Below are positions 25,901 to 33,469 of a stretch of DNA of 64,000 bases, piece after piece (the first letter of the stretch is position 1; each line of letters begins with the position of its first letter). The translations under genes were made by a program, and so were the position numbers. The notes beneath the pieces are model-generated. The model was not told the origin of the DNA, searched no databases, and saw nothing but the letters and a program-made list of their open reading frames with translations. Source of the stretch: [Mycobacterium] nativiensis (GTDB lineage Bacteria; Actinomycetota; Actinomycetes; Mycobacteriales; Mycobacteriaceae); NCBI RefSeq assembly GCF_020172685.1, contig NZ_CP083986.1, positions 1,019,760 to 1,083,759 of the forward strand, written 5' to 3'.

Positions 25901-27315
25901 GGGCGTTCTCGGCTTCGGTGTCGGGCACGGAGTTGATGGTCAAGGGCGCCCCGGAAGTGGTGTTGGCGGCCTGCAGGGGCCTGCGCCCGGATGCCGCGGA
26001 CACCGTGGCCGAACTGGCCGCCGGCGGGCTGCGGGTGATCGCGGTGGCGCAGCGCCGGATCACCGCCGCGCAGGCGCGCTCGCTGCGCGACGACCCCGGC
26101 GCCATCACCGAGCTGTGCCGCAGCGGGCTGTCGCTGACCGGGTTCCTCGGCATCTCCGACACCCCGCGCGCCGAAGCGCCCCAGCTGCTGGCCGAGTTGG
26201 CCGACCGAGGCGTCGGTGTCCGGCTGATCACCGGGGATCACCCCGTGACCGCAACCGCCATCGCCACGGAGCTGGGTGTCCCGGTCACCGCCGATCAGGT
26301 CATCACCGGCGCGGAATGGAATGCGTGCTCGCGCAAGGAGCAGGAGCGGGCGGTCGCCGAGCGGGTGATCTTCGCGCGCATGTCCCCGGAGAACAAGGTG
26401 CAGGTCGTGCAGACCCTCGAGCGCAGCGGGCGGGTCAGCGCCATGGTCGGCGACGGCGCCAACGACGCCGCAGCGATCCGTGCGGCCAGTGTCGGACTCG
26501 GTGTCGTCGCCCGCGGCAGCGACTCGGCGCACCTGACCGCCGACATCGTGCTGACCGATGGCCGCATCGGCGCCCTGGTGGACGCCATCGATGAGGGCCG
26601 GCGGCTGTGGCGCGGAGTGCAGTTGGCGGTGACCGGCCTGCTCGGCGGCAACGTCGGCGAGGTGATCTTCGGTGTCATCGGCACCGCACTGACCGGCAGC
26701 TCGCCGCTGAACAACCGCCAGCTGCTGCTGATGAACATGTTGACCGACGCACTGCCGGCCACCGCCGTCGCGGTGAGCACCCCCGCCGGTCCGGCGAAGC
26801 GGGTGGTGCACGGCATCGACGAGCGCCGGCTGATGCGTGCCGTCGCGGTCCGCGGGGCCATCACCGGTGCGGCGGCCAGCGCCGCGTGGGCGATGGCCGC
26901 GGTGACGGGACGCCCGCAACGCGCTGCGACGGTCGCACTGATCACGCTGGTCACCACCGAGCTCGCGCAGACGCTGGTGGACTCGCACGCTCCGTTGGTG
27001 TTGCTCACCGCCGCCGGTTCGTTCGCGGCGTTCGCGGCGATGATCAGCCTGCCCGGTGTCAGCCAAATGCTCGGCTGCGTCCCGATCGGCCCGCTGGGCT
27101 GGGCGCAGGCCCTGGGATCGACCGGGGCCGCGGTCCTGGGGATCGCCGCGGCGCCGCACCTGCTGCCGGAGAAGTGGCGCGACACGGAGTCCGCGGACAG
27201 CGACACGGTGCCAGGCCCGATGGCCGACGTGCAGGTGCTGCGCCCGACAAGGGCCTGGGTTACGACCGCGTCGTCCGATGATGCGTCTAGCGTGTGGGCC
27301 AGCCAGACCAACTGA
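22978..27315 (+). CDS. very large P-type ATPase, CtpI/CtpH-like
   Basis: About 1445 residues from GTG 22978; a TTG at 22864 would add 38 residues without visible homology, so the start is uncertain. The first 600 residues are a mycobacteria-specific extension with hydrophobic repeats (LQLAAVPVREGARLLAG). The ATPase core follows: SLTGESLSVDKQ in the actuator, VCFDKTGTLSENR with the phosphorylated Asp at about residue 897, and AMVGDGANDAAAIRAASVG in the hinge. The helix-4 motif is VPEGMP, like PEGLP of P2 Ca-type pumps and unlike CPC/SPC of P1B metal pumps. CtpI (Rv0107c) lies beside the Rv0106 gene in M. tuberculosis, the same pairing as here. The cargo is unknown; the ArsR neighbour points to a metal. 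Confidence 0.85.
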   Translation: MLSKLIGTSVLLRPAAWGIQTTVALVEAATRNASATTEAVGAIATAGLQLAAVPVREGARLLAGEGSTPTLTRRCWRGEQRAWIEVRGLAGDDGAELGRRVLDALAAQPGVVSARTNRQLSRVVVELAAEPAAEGDHVSLKDLCGVIDDAERLHRRRGGSAPTSCAGSARTVGLPGDGLLLLARGMMVGVNAAGLAVAVAGWALRLPQAPMAVDAVATFANYQPWLRRQLADRIGTGPADTVLSLISVGARIAMLSPVTLAVDLALQGVKAAECQASAQAWSRHEPLLAQHADQADVHLPSRPVPLPEGPAARHGRRMALVQVVGTGLVGVLTRNVTMAATATVVTAPKAMRITTESFAATLSRALVEQHAALPLNPEGLRRLDRVDAVLIDPRVFCQETAHHPMAAALLGEARASGAQLITLDVAELGELRPAFDELAPVDGLDFDDALAAALTDLQQAGRTVAVLSSTAAQALCSADVGVGIMPDTEDTAPPFTADLLLADLAGAWRVLHALPAARTATERGISISTGASALGALLMVPGVRGGRGTGPVTAGAAAGLLSGYLLARGVARTPAPRPAPSYEWHGMSVDEVRELLPVPDLGAVAAELDAPPSMAWQFIKAVRAELSDPLMPVLALCSTATAMLGSPIDALMVSTVLVGNCMLAAGQQLQAENRLNRLLAQQTPPARTVEIGATNAYAEVVADRLLPGTLIEVRSNEVVPADARLIEATDLEVDESSLTGESLSVDKQIEAVLPGAELAERSCMLYAGTTVIAGTAVAVVTAVGGDTQARRAAELAAGDLPVVGLQHQLSRLMSRAFPASAAGGAMVGLLGMLRGGGLRLALGNAIAVAVAAVPEGMPLMATLAQHASAQRLTESGALVRIPRSVEALGRVEVVCFDKTGTLSENRLRVTRVHPVAGNSDDDVLRAAANAAPAPEGTAHAHATDQAVTEAAAGISDGGAPLWTTTDAHLPFRSGRAFSASVSGTELMVKGAPEVVLAACRGLRPDAADTVAELAAGGLRVIAVAQRRITAAQARSLRDDPGAITELCRSGLSLTGFLGISDTPRAEAPQLLAELADRGVGVRLITGDHPVTATAIATELGVPVTADQVITGAEWNACSRKEQERAVAERVIFARMSPENKVQVVQTLERSGRVSAMVGDGANDAAAIRAASVGLGVVARGSDSAHLTADIVLTDGRIGALVDAIDEGRRLWRGVQLAVTGLLGGNVGEVIFGVIGTALTGSSPLNNRQLLLMNMLTDALPATAVAVSTPAGPAKRVVHGIDERRLMRAVAVRGAITGAAASAAWAMAAVTGRPQRAATVALITLVTTELAQTLVDSHAPLVLLTAAGSFAAFAAMISLPGVSQMLGCVPIGPLGWAQALGSTGAAVLGIAAAPHLLPEKWRDTESADSDTVPGPMADVQVLRPTRAWVTTASSDDASSVWASQTN

Positions 27316-27331
27316 CCCGCGGAGGCGCCTC

Positions 27332-27736
27332 ATGCACCCTTTCCGGCAAGCCGTAGAAGCCCGCGACACCGCGGCCATCGAGGCGCTGCTGTCCGACGAT
27401 GTCGTGTTCACCAGCCCGGTGGCGTTCAAGCCCTATCCGGGCAAGGCGATCACCGCGGCGATCGTCCGCGGCGTGATGCGGGTCTTCGAGGACTTCCGCT
27501 ACGTCCGGGAGATCGCCGACCCCGGCGGACGTGACCATGCCCTGGTCTTCGAGGCCACGGTCGCCGGCAAGCGGATCACCGGATGCGACTTCCTGCACGT
27601 CGATGCGGACGGCAAGATCGACGACTTCATGGTGATGGTGCGGCCGCTGTCGGGGGCCACCGCGCTGGCCGAGGCGATGGGGGCGCAGTTCGAGCAGATC
27701 ACCCGCGAGGCCGCGCAGGCCGGCGGCGCCGGCTAG
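27332..27736 (+). CDS. SnoaL/NTF2-like protein
   Basis: A 134-residue single-domain protein starting at ATG 27332 with GCGGAGG in front, 16 bp after the P-type ATPase. The pattern FRQAVEARDTAAIEALLSDDVVFTSPV then a GxxAI segment and the later strands GCDFLHVDADGKIDDFMVMVRPLSG is the usual nuclear-transport-factor-2/SnoaL-like ketosteroid-isomerase fold. Asp in SDDVVF and the open pocket are common to the group. A catalytic role cannot be stated. It may share the ATPase transcript. Confidence 0.8.
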   Translation: MHPFRQAVEARDTAAIEALLSDDVVFTSPVAFKPYPGKAITAAIVRGVMRVFEDFRYVREIADPGGRDHALVFEATVAGKRITGCDFLHVDADGKIDDFMVMVRPLSGATALAEAMGAQFEQITREAAQAGGAG

Positions 27737-27826
27737 CCGAAAACCCCGGCTGCACACCGCTCAAGCGGCGGTTATAATTGACGGCGGCGATGAAGCTCGC
27801 CATTACGGCGCCCGGGAGGCGCGGAA

Positions 27827-29608
27827 ATGGCTTCACAATCAAACGATTTGGCATCACTGCTGGATCAGGGCCCACGCCGTGGGGCATTGGATCGGCGGGT
27901 GGAGATCGGCCACTGGGCCGGCTCGATTCCCCAGGAGATGGCCCGGGTGCCGGCCCTGCGATTCGGCAAGCGCTGGGTGTCGTCGCTGTGGCTGATCCCG
28001 CTCGGGGCGGCGGGGCTGATCGTTGGGATCGCACTGGCCCAACAGCTGCGTCAGTACGGCTGGATGCAGGACTTCATCGCCTCCTACCCGGGGACGTCGA
28101 CGCGCGTGACACCCGTGATCGCTACCGGCTTTCCGGCCTGGCTGCGCTGGCAGCACCTGTTCAACATCATCTTCATGATGTTTCTGATGCGGGCGGGGCT
28201 GCAGATCCTGGCCGATCACCCGCGGCTGTATCTCAACCAGGGCTGCCGGCCGGGGACGGCATGGCTGCGGATGCGCGGTCCGGTGCCCGAAGATCGGATG
28301 AACGAAGCCGACGCCGCGCACATGTGGACCGCCAAGGACGATTCGGTGGCGCTGCCGAAGTGGTTGGGCATTCCCGGCGTTCGCCACACGGTAGGTCTGG
28401 CGCGCTGGTGGCACTTCTCGTTTGACCTGCTCTGGCTGCTCAACGGCGCGGTGTTCTATGTGCTGCTGTTCGCCGGCGGTGAATGGCGCCGGATCGTGCC
28501 GCAGTCGTGGGAGGTGTTACCCAATGCGGCTTCGACCATGATTCAGTATGCGTCGCTGGACTTTCCGGCCAACGAGGGCTTCACCAACTACAACGCCCTG
28601 CAGGTGATCGCCTACTTCACCACCGTTTTCGTTGCGGCCCCAGTGGCTTTCGCCACCGGGCTGCTGCAGTCGCCCGCGATCGCCGCGCGATTCGGCTTGG
28701 ACCGCGGACTGCTGAACCAGCAGGTGGCCCGGACTGTTCACTTCGCGATGCTGCTGTGGATGGTGGTCTTCATCGCCCTGCACACCCTGATGGTGTTCAG
28801 CACCGGCCTGGTGGGAAACCTGAACCACATCGTGTTGGGCACCGACACCCAATCCTATTGGCCGGTAGCCGTTTATCTGGTCGCCATGAGTGCCATCGCG
28901 GTATTGTGGCTGGCGGCTTCGCCGCTGACGCTGCGCTATCCCGCAGTGGTCCGAAAGGTCGGCATCGCCACTCTCGGCTGGCTCAATGATCTGCTGGAGC
29001 TCCCGCATCCGGACGCCAACTACGCGGAGAAGGATATCTCGCCGTACCTGTGGCCGAACGGAACGCTGCCCACCTCCGAGCACTACCGCGCGCTGCAGAA
29101 GGGTCAGTGGGCCGACTACGTGCTGCGGATCGAGGGCCTGGTGGAGAATCCGGTCAGCCTGACCTACGCGCAGCTGTTGGCGCTGCCCAAGCATGAACAG
29201 ATCACCGGCCACCACTGCATTCAGGGCTGGACGGGGGTCGCCAAGTGGGCAGGGGTGCGGATGTCCGACGTCCTCGAACTGGTTCGCCCATTGCCGTCGG
29301 CGCGGTGGGTGGCGTTCTATTCCTTCGCCGAGGGGTCCGGCCCGTCAACTGAGGGCCGTTACTACGACTGTCACAAGATCGCCCACATGAGCGAGCCGAC
29401 GACGTTGTTGGCCTACGAGATGAACGACGCACCGCTCACCGAGGCTCACGGTGCACCGCTGCGGCTGCGCAACGAGCACGAACTCGGCTTCAAGATGGTG
29501 AAGTGGATCGAGGCCATCGAGTTCATCGACGACTTCCGTCACCGGGGCCTCGGGATGGGCGGCTACAACGAGGACCACGAGTACTACGGCTACCGCATGC
29601 CCATCTGA
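27827..29608 (+). CDS. fused cytochrome b561-type membrane domain and sulfite-oxidase-like Moco domain
   Basis: A 593-residue protein with two parts. Residues about 45-390 hold six or so membrane segments with histidines spaced as in di-haem cytochrome b subunits (WLRWQHLFNIIFMMF, GLARWWHFSFDLLWLLN, ARTVHFAMLLWMVVFIALHTLM). Residues about 420-590 form a sulfite-oxidase-like molybdopterin domain: YVLRIEGLVENPVSLTYAQLLALPK, GHHCIQGWTGVAKW with the Mo-ligand cysteine at about 464, and NDAPLTEAHGAPLRLRNEHELGFKMVKWIEAIEF. In MsrPQ these are separate subunits; here electrons from the quinone pool could pass directly to the Mo site. Substrate unknown. GGGAGGCGGAAATGG gives the ATG 27827 start. Confidence 0.85.
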   Translation: MASQSNDLASLLDQGPRRGALDRRVEIGHWAGSIPQEMARVPALRFGKRWVSSLWLIPLGAAGLIVGIALAQQLRQYGWMQDFIASYPGTSTRVTPVIATGFPAWLRWQHLFNIIFMMFLMRAGLQILADHPRLYLNQGCRPGTAWLRMRGPVPEDRMNEADAAHMWTAKDDSVALPKWLGIPGVRHTVGLARWWHFSFDLLWLLNGAVFYVLLFAGGEWRRIVPQSWEVLPNAASTMIQYASLDFPANEGFTNYNALQVIAYFTTVFVAAPVAFATGLLQSPAIAARFGLDRGLLNQQVARTVHFAMLLWMVVFIALHTLMVFSTGLVGNLNHIVLGTDTQSYWPVAVYLVAMSAIAVLWLAASPLTLRYPAVVRKVGIATLGWLNDLLELPHPDANYAEKDISPYLWPNGTLPTSEHYRALQKGQWADYVLRIEGLVENPVSLTYAQLLALPKHEQITGHHCIQGWTGVAKWAGVRMSDVLELVRPLPSARWVAFYSFAEGSGPSTEGRYYDCHKIAHMSEPTTLLAYEMNDAPLTEAHGAPLRLRNEHELGFKMVKWIEAIEFIDDFRHRGLGMGGYNEDHEYYGYRMPI

Positions 29609-29622
29609 GCGTGCTCGCAGCG

Positions 29623-29985
29623 TCAGCCGGCGGCGTCCGGCTGGTCGGTGAGCCCCAGCCGCAGGTGTTCGCTGTGGTAGACGGCCTCGTCGAGGAGCTG
29701 GGCGACGTGGTTGTCGTACAGCCGGTAGACGATGCTGCGTCCTGACCGGTCGCCGACGACCAGCCCCAGGTTGCGCAGCAGGCGCAGCTGGTGCGATACC
29801 GCCGACTGCTCCATGCCGACCGCCTCGGCCAGTTCGCTCACCGGCCGGGGCCCGTGTCGCAGCTCGGTGAGGATCAACAGCCGGCTCGGGGTGGCCAGCG
29901 CCTGCAGCGTGGTCGCCACATGGTTTGCGCCGTCGGCATCGAGTCGCGCCACCGGTCGGTGGCGACCCTCGACTCCATGCCCCAT
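29623..29985 (-). CDS. nmtR: NmtR, nickel/cobalt-sensing ArsR repressor
   Basis: A 120-residue protein, the same length as M. tuberculosis NmtR (Rv3744), and alike through most of its sequence: MGHGVEGRHRP at the start, LQALATPSRLLILTELRHGP, QSAVSHQLRLLRNLGLVVGDRSGRSIVY and YDNHVAQLLDEAVYHSEH. His3 and the helix-5 ligands Asp91, His93, His104 and His107 are all present. His109 and His116 of the M. tuberculosis protein are Arg and Pro here. It is divergent from ctpJ across a palindromic gap, the known NmtR/CtpJ pairing: Ni or Co binding releases DNA and opens ctpJ. ATG 29985 is chosen because it restores the functional N-terminus. Confidence 0.95.
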   Translation of the reverse strand: MGHGVEGRHRPVARLDADGANHVATTLQALATPSRLLILTELRHGPRPVSELAEAVGMEQSAVSHQLRLLRNLGLVVGDRSGRSIVYRLYDNHVAQLLDEAVYHSEHLRLGLTDQPDAAG

Positions 29986-30010
29986 GACTGGGCAGTTTAG
30001 CCGACCGATC

Positions 30011-30056
30011 GCACATAAGTAGTTGCATGAAGACCTATTCATATGTTCTTATGTGC
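30011..30056. promoter_or_regulatory. putative NmtR operator/divergent promoter region
   Basis: GCACATAAG at 30011-30019 and CTTATGTGC at 30048-30056 are perfect 9-bp inverted arms, with inner ATGAA...TTCAT symmetry as well. The region is A/T-rich, unlike its surroundings, and lies 26 bp upstream of the nmtR start and 34 bp upstream of the ctpJ start. It is the natural site for NmtR control of both genes. Confidence 0.7.
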
Positions 30057-30090
30057 CCGGGGATCGGCCCTGACGTTCGGGAGGTGGGCT

Positions 30091-32061
30091 ATGGCCGTGG
30101 CGACTCCTACGCCGGCGCGCTCAGTTGCGACGGCCGACGTGGTGCCGGTGCGCCGCACCCGATTGTTCGCGCTTCCGGAAATCCGTTGGGCTGCAGTGGC
30201 CCTGGCGCTGTTCCTGGCGGGCTTGGCGGTTCAGTTGGCCGGCGGCCCGCCCGCGGTGTGGTGGGGGCTGTACCTGGCGTGCCTGGCGACGGGCGGGTGG
30301 GAACCGGGATTGGCCGGCCTGACGGCGTTGCGCGACAAGACTCTCGACGTGGATCTGCTGATGGTGGCCGCTGCGATCGGTGCCGCGAGTATCGGGCAGG
30401 TCACCGATGGAGCGCTGCTGATCGTCATCTTCGCAACGTCCGGCGCGTTGGAGGCGCTGGCCACCGCCAGGACCGAGGATTCGGTACGGGGCCTGCTGGA
30501 CCTTGCACCGGATTCGGCTGTCCGGATCACCGCGGAGGGCGAAGAGCAGACGGCTCAGGTCAGCGACCTCGATGTCGGCGATGTCCTGGTGGTACGCCCG
30601 GGCGAGCGGATCGCCGCCGATGCCACCGTGATCTCCGGCGGCAGCGAAATCGATCAGGCCACGATCACCGGTGAGCCACTGCCGGTGGACAAGACCGTCG
30701 GCGACGAGGTGTTCGCCGGAACCCTCAACGGCACCGGAACACTGCGGATTCGCGTCGACCGCCGCGCGGGGGAGTCCGTCGTCGCCCGAATCGCCACCCT
30801 GGTCGAGCAGGCCAGCCAGACCAAGGCGCACACCCAGTTGTTCATCGAAAAGGTCGAGCAGCGCTACTCGATCGGCATGGTGGCGGTCACCCTCGCGGTG
30901 TTCGCGGTACCGCTGCTGGCTGGGGAACCGCTGCAGCGCGCATTGCTGCGGGCGATGACGTTCATGATCGTCGGCTCGCCGTGCGCAGTCGTGCTGGCCA
31001 CCATGCCGCCGTTGTTGGCCGCGATAGCCAACGCCGGACGCCATGGGGTGCTCGCCAAATCCGCCGTCGTGATGGAACAGCTCGGCGCCACGACCGTGAT
31101 CGCGTTCGACAAGACCGGAACGCTGACTCGAGGGACGCCGGAGCTCGCTGGAATCTACTGCGTCGATCGGCAATTCACCGACGAAGAGCTCTTACGGCTC
31201 GCTGCGGCGGCAGAGCATCCCAGCGAGCACCCGTTGGCCTCGGCGATCGTGCGGGCCGCCCGCGCCCGCAGGCTGGACCTTCCGGCAGTTGAGCGGTTCA
31301 CCGCCCATCCAGGCCGCGGCGTCACCGCCGAAGTCGACGGCAGGGTCGTCGGGGTCGCATCCCCGGCAGCCGTGCTGTCGGGCGCGGCTGACACCGCGAA
31401 GGTCGCCCAGGTGGCGGCGGCCGTCGACGAACAGCAGGGGCGCGGCCACACCGCGGTGATCGTGACGTGCGACGGAACGCCGGTCGGAGTGCTGGGCCTC
31501 GCCGATCAGTTGCGTCCCGAGGCCGCCGTGACCGTGGAAGGCGCCCGTCGGCTCACCGGCCGTACGCCGGTGCTGTTGACCGGCGACAACCAGGCCGCCG
31601 CGGACCGGTTGGCGGCCGAGGTCGGGATCACCGATGTGCGCGCCGGACTGCTGCCCGATGCCAAGGTCACCGCGGTGAAGCAGCTGCAGGCGGCCGGCGC
31701 CAACGTCACCGTGGTGGGCGACGGTATCAACGACGCCCCCGCCCTGGCCGCCGCCCACGCCGGTATCGCGATGGGCGGGGCGGGCTCCGACCTGACCCTG
31801 CAGACCGCCGATGCGGTCGTGGTCCGTGACGATCTGACCGCCATCCCCGCCGTCATCGCCCTGTCCCGCCGAGCGCGCCGGGTGGTCGGCGCCAACCTCG
31901 TCATCGCGGCCATCTTCATCACCGCCCTGGTCATCTGGGATCTGGTCGGCGATCTGCCGCTGCCGCTCGGCGTCGCCGGACATGAAGGGTCCACGATCAT
32001 CGTCGGACTCAACGGTCTACGTCTGCTGCGGCGCAGTGCGTGGCGCCCGATCAGCCCATGA
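30091..32061 (+). CDS. ctpJ: CtpJ, P1B-4-type Co/Ni efflux ATPase
   Basis: A 656-residue pump starting at ATG 30091 (GGGAGGTGGG upstream); M. tuberculosis CtpJ is about 660. Metal specificity is written in helix 4, SPC (about residues 296-298, MIVGSPCAVVLATMPP), and in the late HEGST motif at about 631; both mark the P1B-4 Co2+/Ni2+ group. Catalytic motifs: TGEP in the actuator, AFDKTGTLTRGTPE with Asp340, SEHPLASAI for ATP, and GDGINDAPALAAA. There is no N-terminal metal-binding domain. It exports cobalt or nickel from the cytoplasm. Divergent from nmtR; its stop overlaps the DMT transporter start (ATGA). Confidence 0.95.
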   Translation: MAVATPTPARSVATADVVPVRRTRLFALPEIRWAAVALALFLAGLAVQLAGGPPAVWWGLYLACLATGGWEPGLAGLTALRDKTLDVDLLMVAAAIGAASIGQVTDGALLIVIFATSGALEALATARTEDSVRGLLDLAPDSAVRITAEGEEQTAQVSDLDVGDVLVVRPGERIAADATVISGGSEIDQATITGEPLPVDKTVGDEVFAGTLNGTGTLRIRVDRRAGESVVARIATLVEQASQTKAHTQLFIEKVEQRYSIGMVAVTLAVFAVPLLAGEPLQRALLRAMTFMIVGSPCAVVLATMPPLLAAIANAGRHGVLAKSAVVMEQLGATTVIAFDKTGTLTRGTPELAGIYCVDRQFTDEELLRLAAAAEHPSEHPLASAIVRAARARRLDLPAVERFTAHPGRGVTAEVDGRVVGVASPAAVLSGAADTAKVAQVAAAVDEQQGRGHTAVIVTCDGTPVGVLGLADQLRPEAAVTVEGARRLTGRTPVLLTGDNQAAADRLAAEVGITDVRAGLLPDAKVTAVKQLQAAGANVTVVGDGINDAPALAAAHAGIAMGGAGSDLTLQTADAVVVRDDLTAIPAVIALSRRARRVVGANLVIAAIFITALVIWDLVGDLPLPLGVAGHEGSTIIVGLNGLRLLRRSAWRPISP

Positions 32062-32975
32062 TCGGCCTGGTCGTCGTCTCCTTGATGTGGGGCAGCACCG
32101 CGACACTGATCAAGATCGCCCTCGCCGGCGCCTCACCGCTGTATGTCACCGCGGCTCGGGTCATCACCAGCAGCCTGGTCCTGTTGCCCATCGCGTGGCA
32201 CCGCTTGCGCCGGAACCCCTCCCGGGGCCGGGCCACACGTGAGAACATCCGGCACCTGATGGTGTTGTCGATCGTGTTGGTGCTGGCGCCCTACGCACTG
32301 GCCTCCTGGGGGCAGCAGTACGTCACCGCGAGCCTGGCCTCGGTTCTCAATGCCACCATCCCGCTGTGGACGATCATCTTCGCGGCCCTGCACACCCGCA
32401 CATCGCCACGGCGGCGCCAAGCCATCGGCATCATCACCGGGCTGGCCGGCGTCGTCGTCCTGGTCGGGCTGCACCCGTCCGATCTACAGGCCGACACGCT
32501 GCTCGCCGTCGCGGCCCTGTCGGTGGCGTCGGCCTCGCGCGGTTTCGGCTACCTCTATCTGCACCACAACGTCTCGCAGTTGCCACCCCTACAGATCGCC
32601 GCCACCACCCAATCCATGGCCGCCGCCATGCTGCTGCCGGTTCTTGCCGACACCGGGGGGCAGGCGTTCACGCCCGGCACCATCGGCGCGTTGGCCGCTC
32701 TCGGGGTGATCGCGACGGCCGGAGCGCAATTGCTGAACTACCACAACATCGCCCGGCTCGGTCCGACCACCGCGTCGCTGTCGACCTATCTGATCTCGAT
32801 CTTCGGTGTCGCCATCGCGGTGGTCAGTCTCGGCGAAGCCCTCACGGCCCAGATCGTCGCCGGGACCGCCATCATCCTCGGCTCTGTCGCACTGGCCTTC
32901 CGCCGCGACCCCAAACCCCAGACATCGGATAGGCAACCGGCGTCGTCAGACCCGACTACAGTGTCGGATCGGTGA
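32058..32975 (+). CDS. EamA/DMT-family transporter
   Basis: A 305-residue protein with ten hydrophobic segments in two EamA repeats (GLVVVSLMWGSTATLIKIAL; later YASWGQQYVTASLASVLNATIPLWTI-like segment at about 85-115; second repeat ends with GVAIAVVSLGEALTAQIVAGTAIILGSVAL). Drug/metabolite transporters of this kind export amino acids, metabolites or drugs. ATG 32058 overlaps the ctpJ stop (ATGA), so the gene is translationally coupled to ctpJ and should be induced by nickel or cobalt. A role in exporting a metal chelate or ligand is possible but unproven. Confidence 0.85.
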   Translation: MIGLVVVSLMWGSTATLIKIALAGASPLYVTAARVITSSLVLLPIAWHRLRRNPSRGRATRENIRHLMVLSIVLVLAPYALASWGQQYVTASLASVLNATIPLWTIIFAALHTRTSPRRRQAIGIITGLAGVVVLVGLHPSDLQADTLLAVAALSVASASRGFGYLYLHHNVSQLPPLQIAATTQSMAAAMLLPVLADTGGQAFTPGTIGALAALGVIATAGAQLLNYHNIARLGPTTASLSTYLISIFGVAIAVVSLGEALTAQIVAGTAIILGSVALAFRRDPKPQTSDRQPASSDPTTVSDR

Positions 32976-32981
32976 CATCAG

Positions 32982-33389
32982 GTGCCTTGGTGGCTTGACC
33001 TACTGATCGGCCTCGCCGCGGCCGTCGGTGCCGCATGGTTCGGCCTCGCCGTGACGCTGGCGGTTCACCGGCCGCGCGGCCGACTGTTGGGTGAGACGCT
33101 GCGGATTCTGCCCGACATGATCCGGCTGCTGCGTCGATTGGCGGCTGACCGCAGCCTTTCCCGCGCGGTCCGGATCAGGCTCTGGCTGTTGCTGATCTAC
33201 CTGGCATCACCGATCGACATCATCCCGGATTTCATCCCGGTGCTCGGCTACGCCGACGACGCGATCATCGCCGTCGTCATACTCCGAAGCGTAGTGCGCC
33301 GGGCGGGTATTGATGCGGTGCGTGCACAGTGGCCGGGTACCGAGGACGGCTTTGCGGCGCTCACTCGCATCACCGGCCTCACCGAATGA
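32982..33389 (+). CDS. DUF1232 membrane protein
   Basis: A 135-residue protein beginning at GTG 32982, seven bases after the DMT transporter. An N-terminal membrane helix (LLIGLAAAVGAAWFGLAVTLAV) is followed by ILPDMIRLLRRLAAD and then the DUF1232 core, LLLIYLASPIDIIPDFIPVLGYADDAIIAVVILRSVVRRAG. The SPIDIIPDFIPVLGYADD motif defines the family (YkvA-like). Its biochemical role is unknown. Last gene of the ctpJ run. Confidence 0.85.
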   Translation: MPWWLDLLIGLAAAVGAAWFGLAVTLAVHRPRGRLLGETLRILPDMIRLLRRLAADRSLSRAVRIRLWLLLIYLASPIDIIPDFIPVLGYADDAIIAVVILRSVVRRAGIDAVRAQWPGTEDGFAALTRITGLTE

Positions 33390-33469
33390 CACGGCACGCG
33401 CCCTGATCCGCGGCAGCGGCAGGTGCCACAATCGACCCGGCTACTTCCCACCCCATCCAGGAGAGACTC

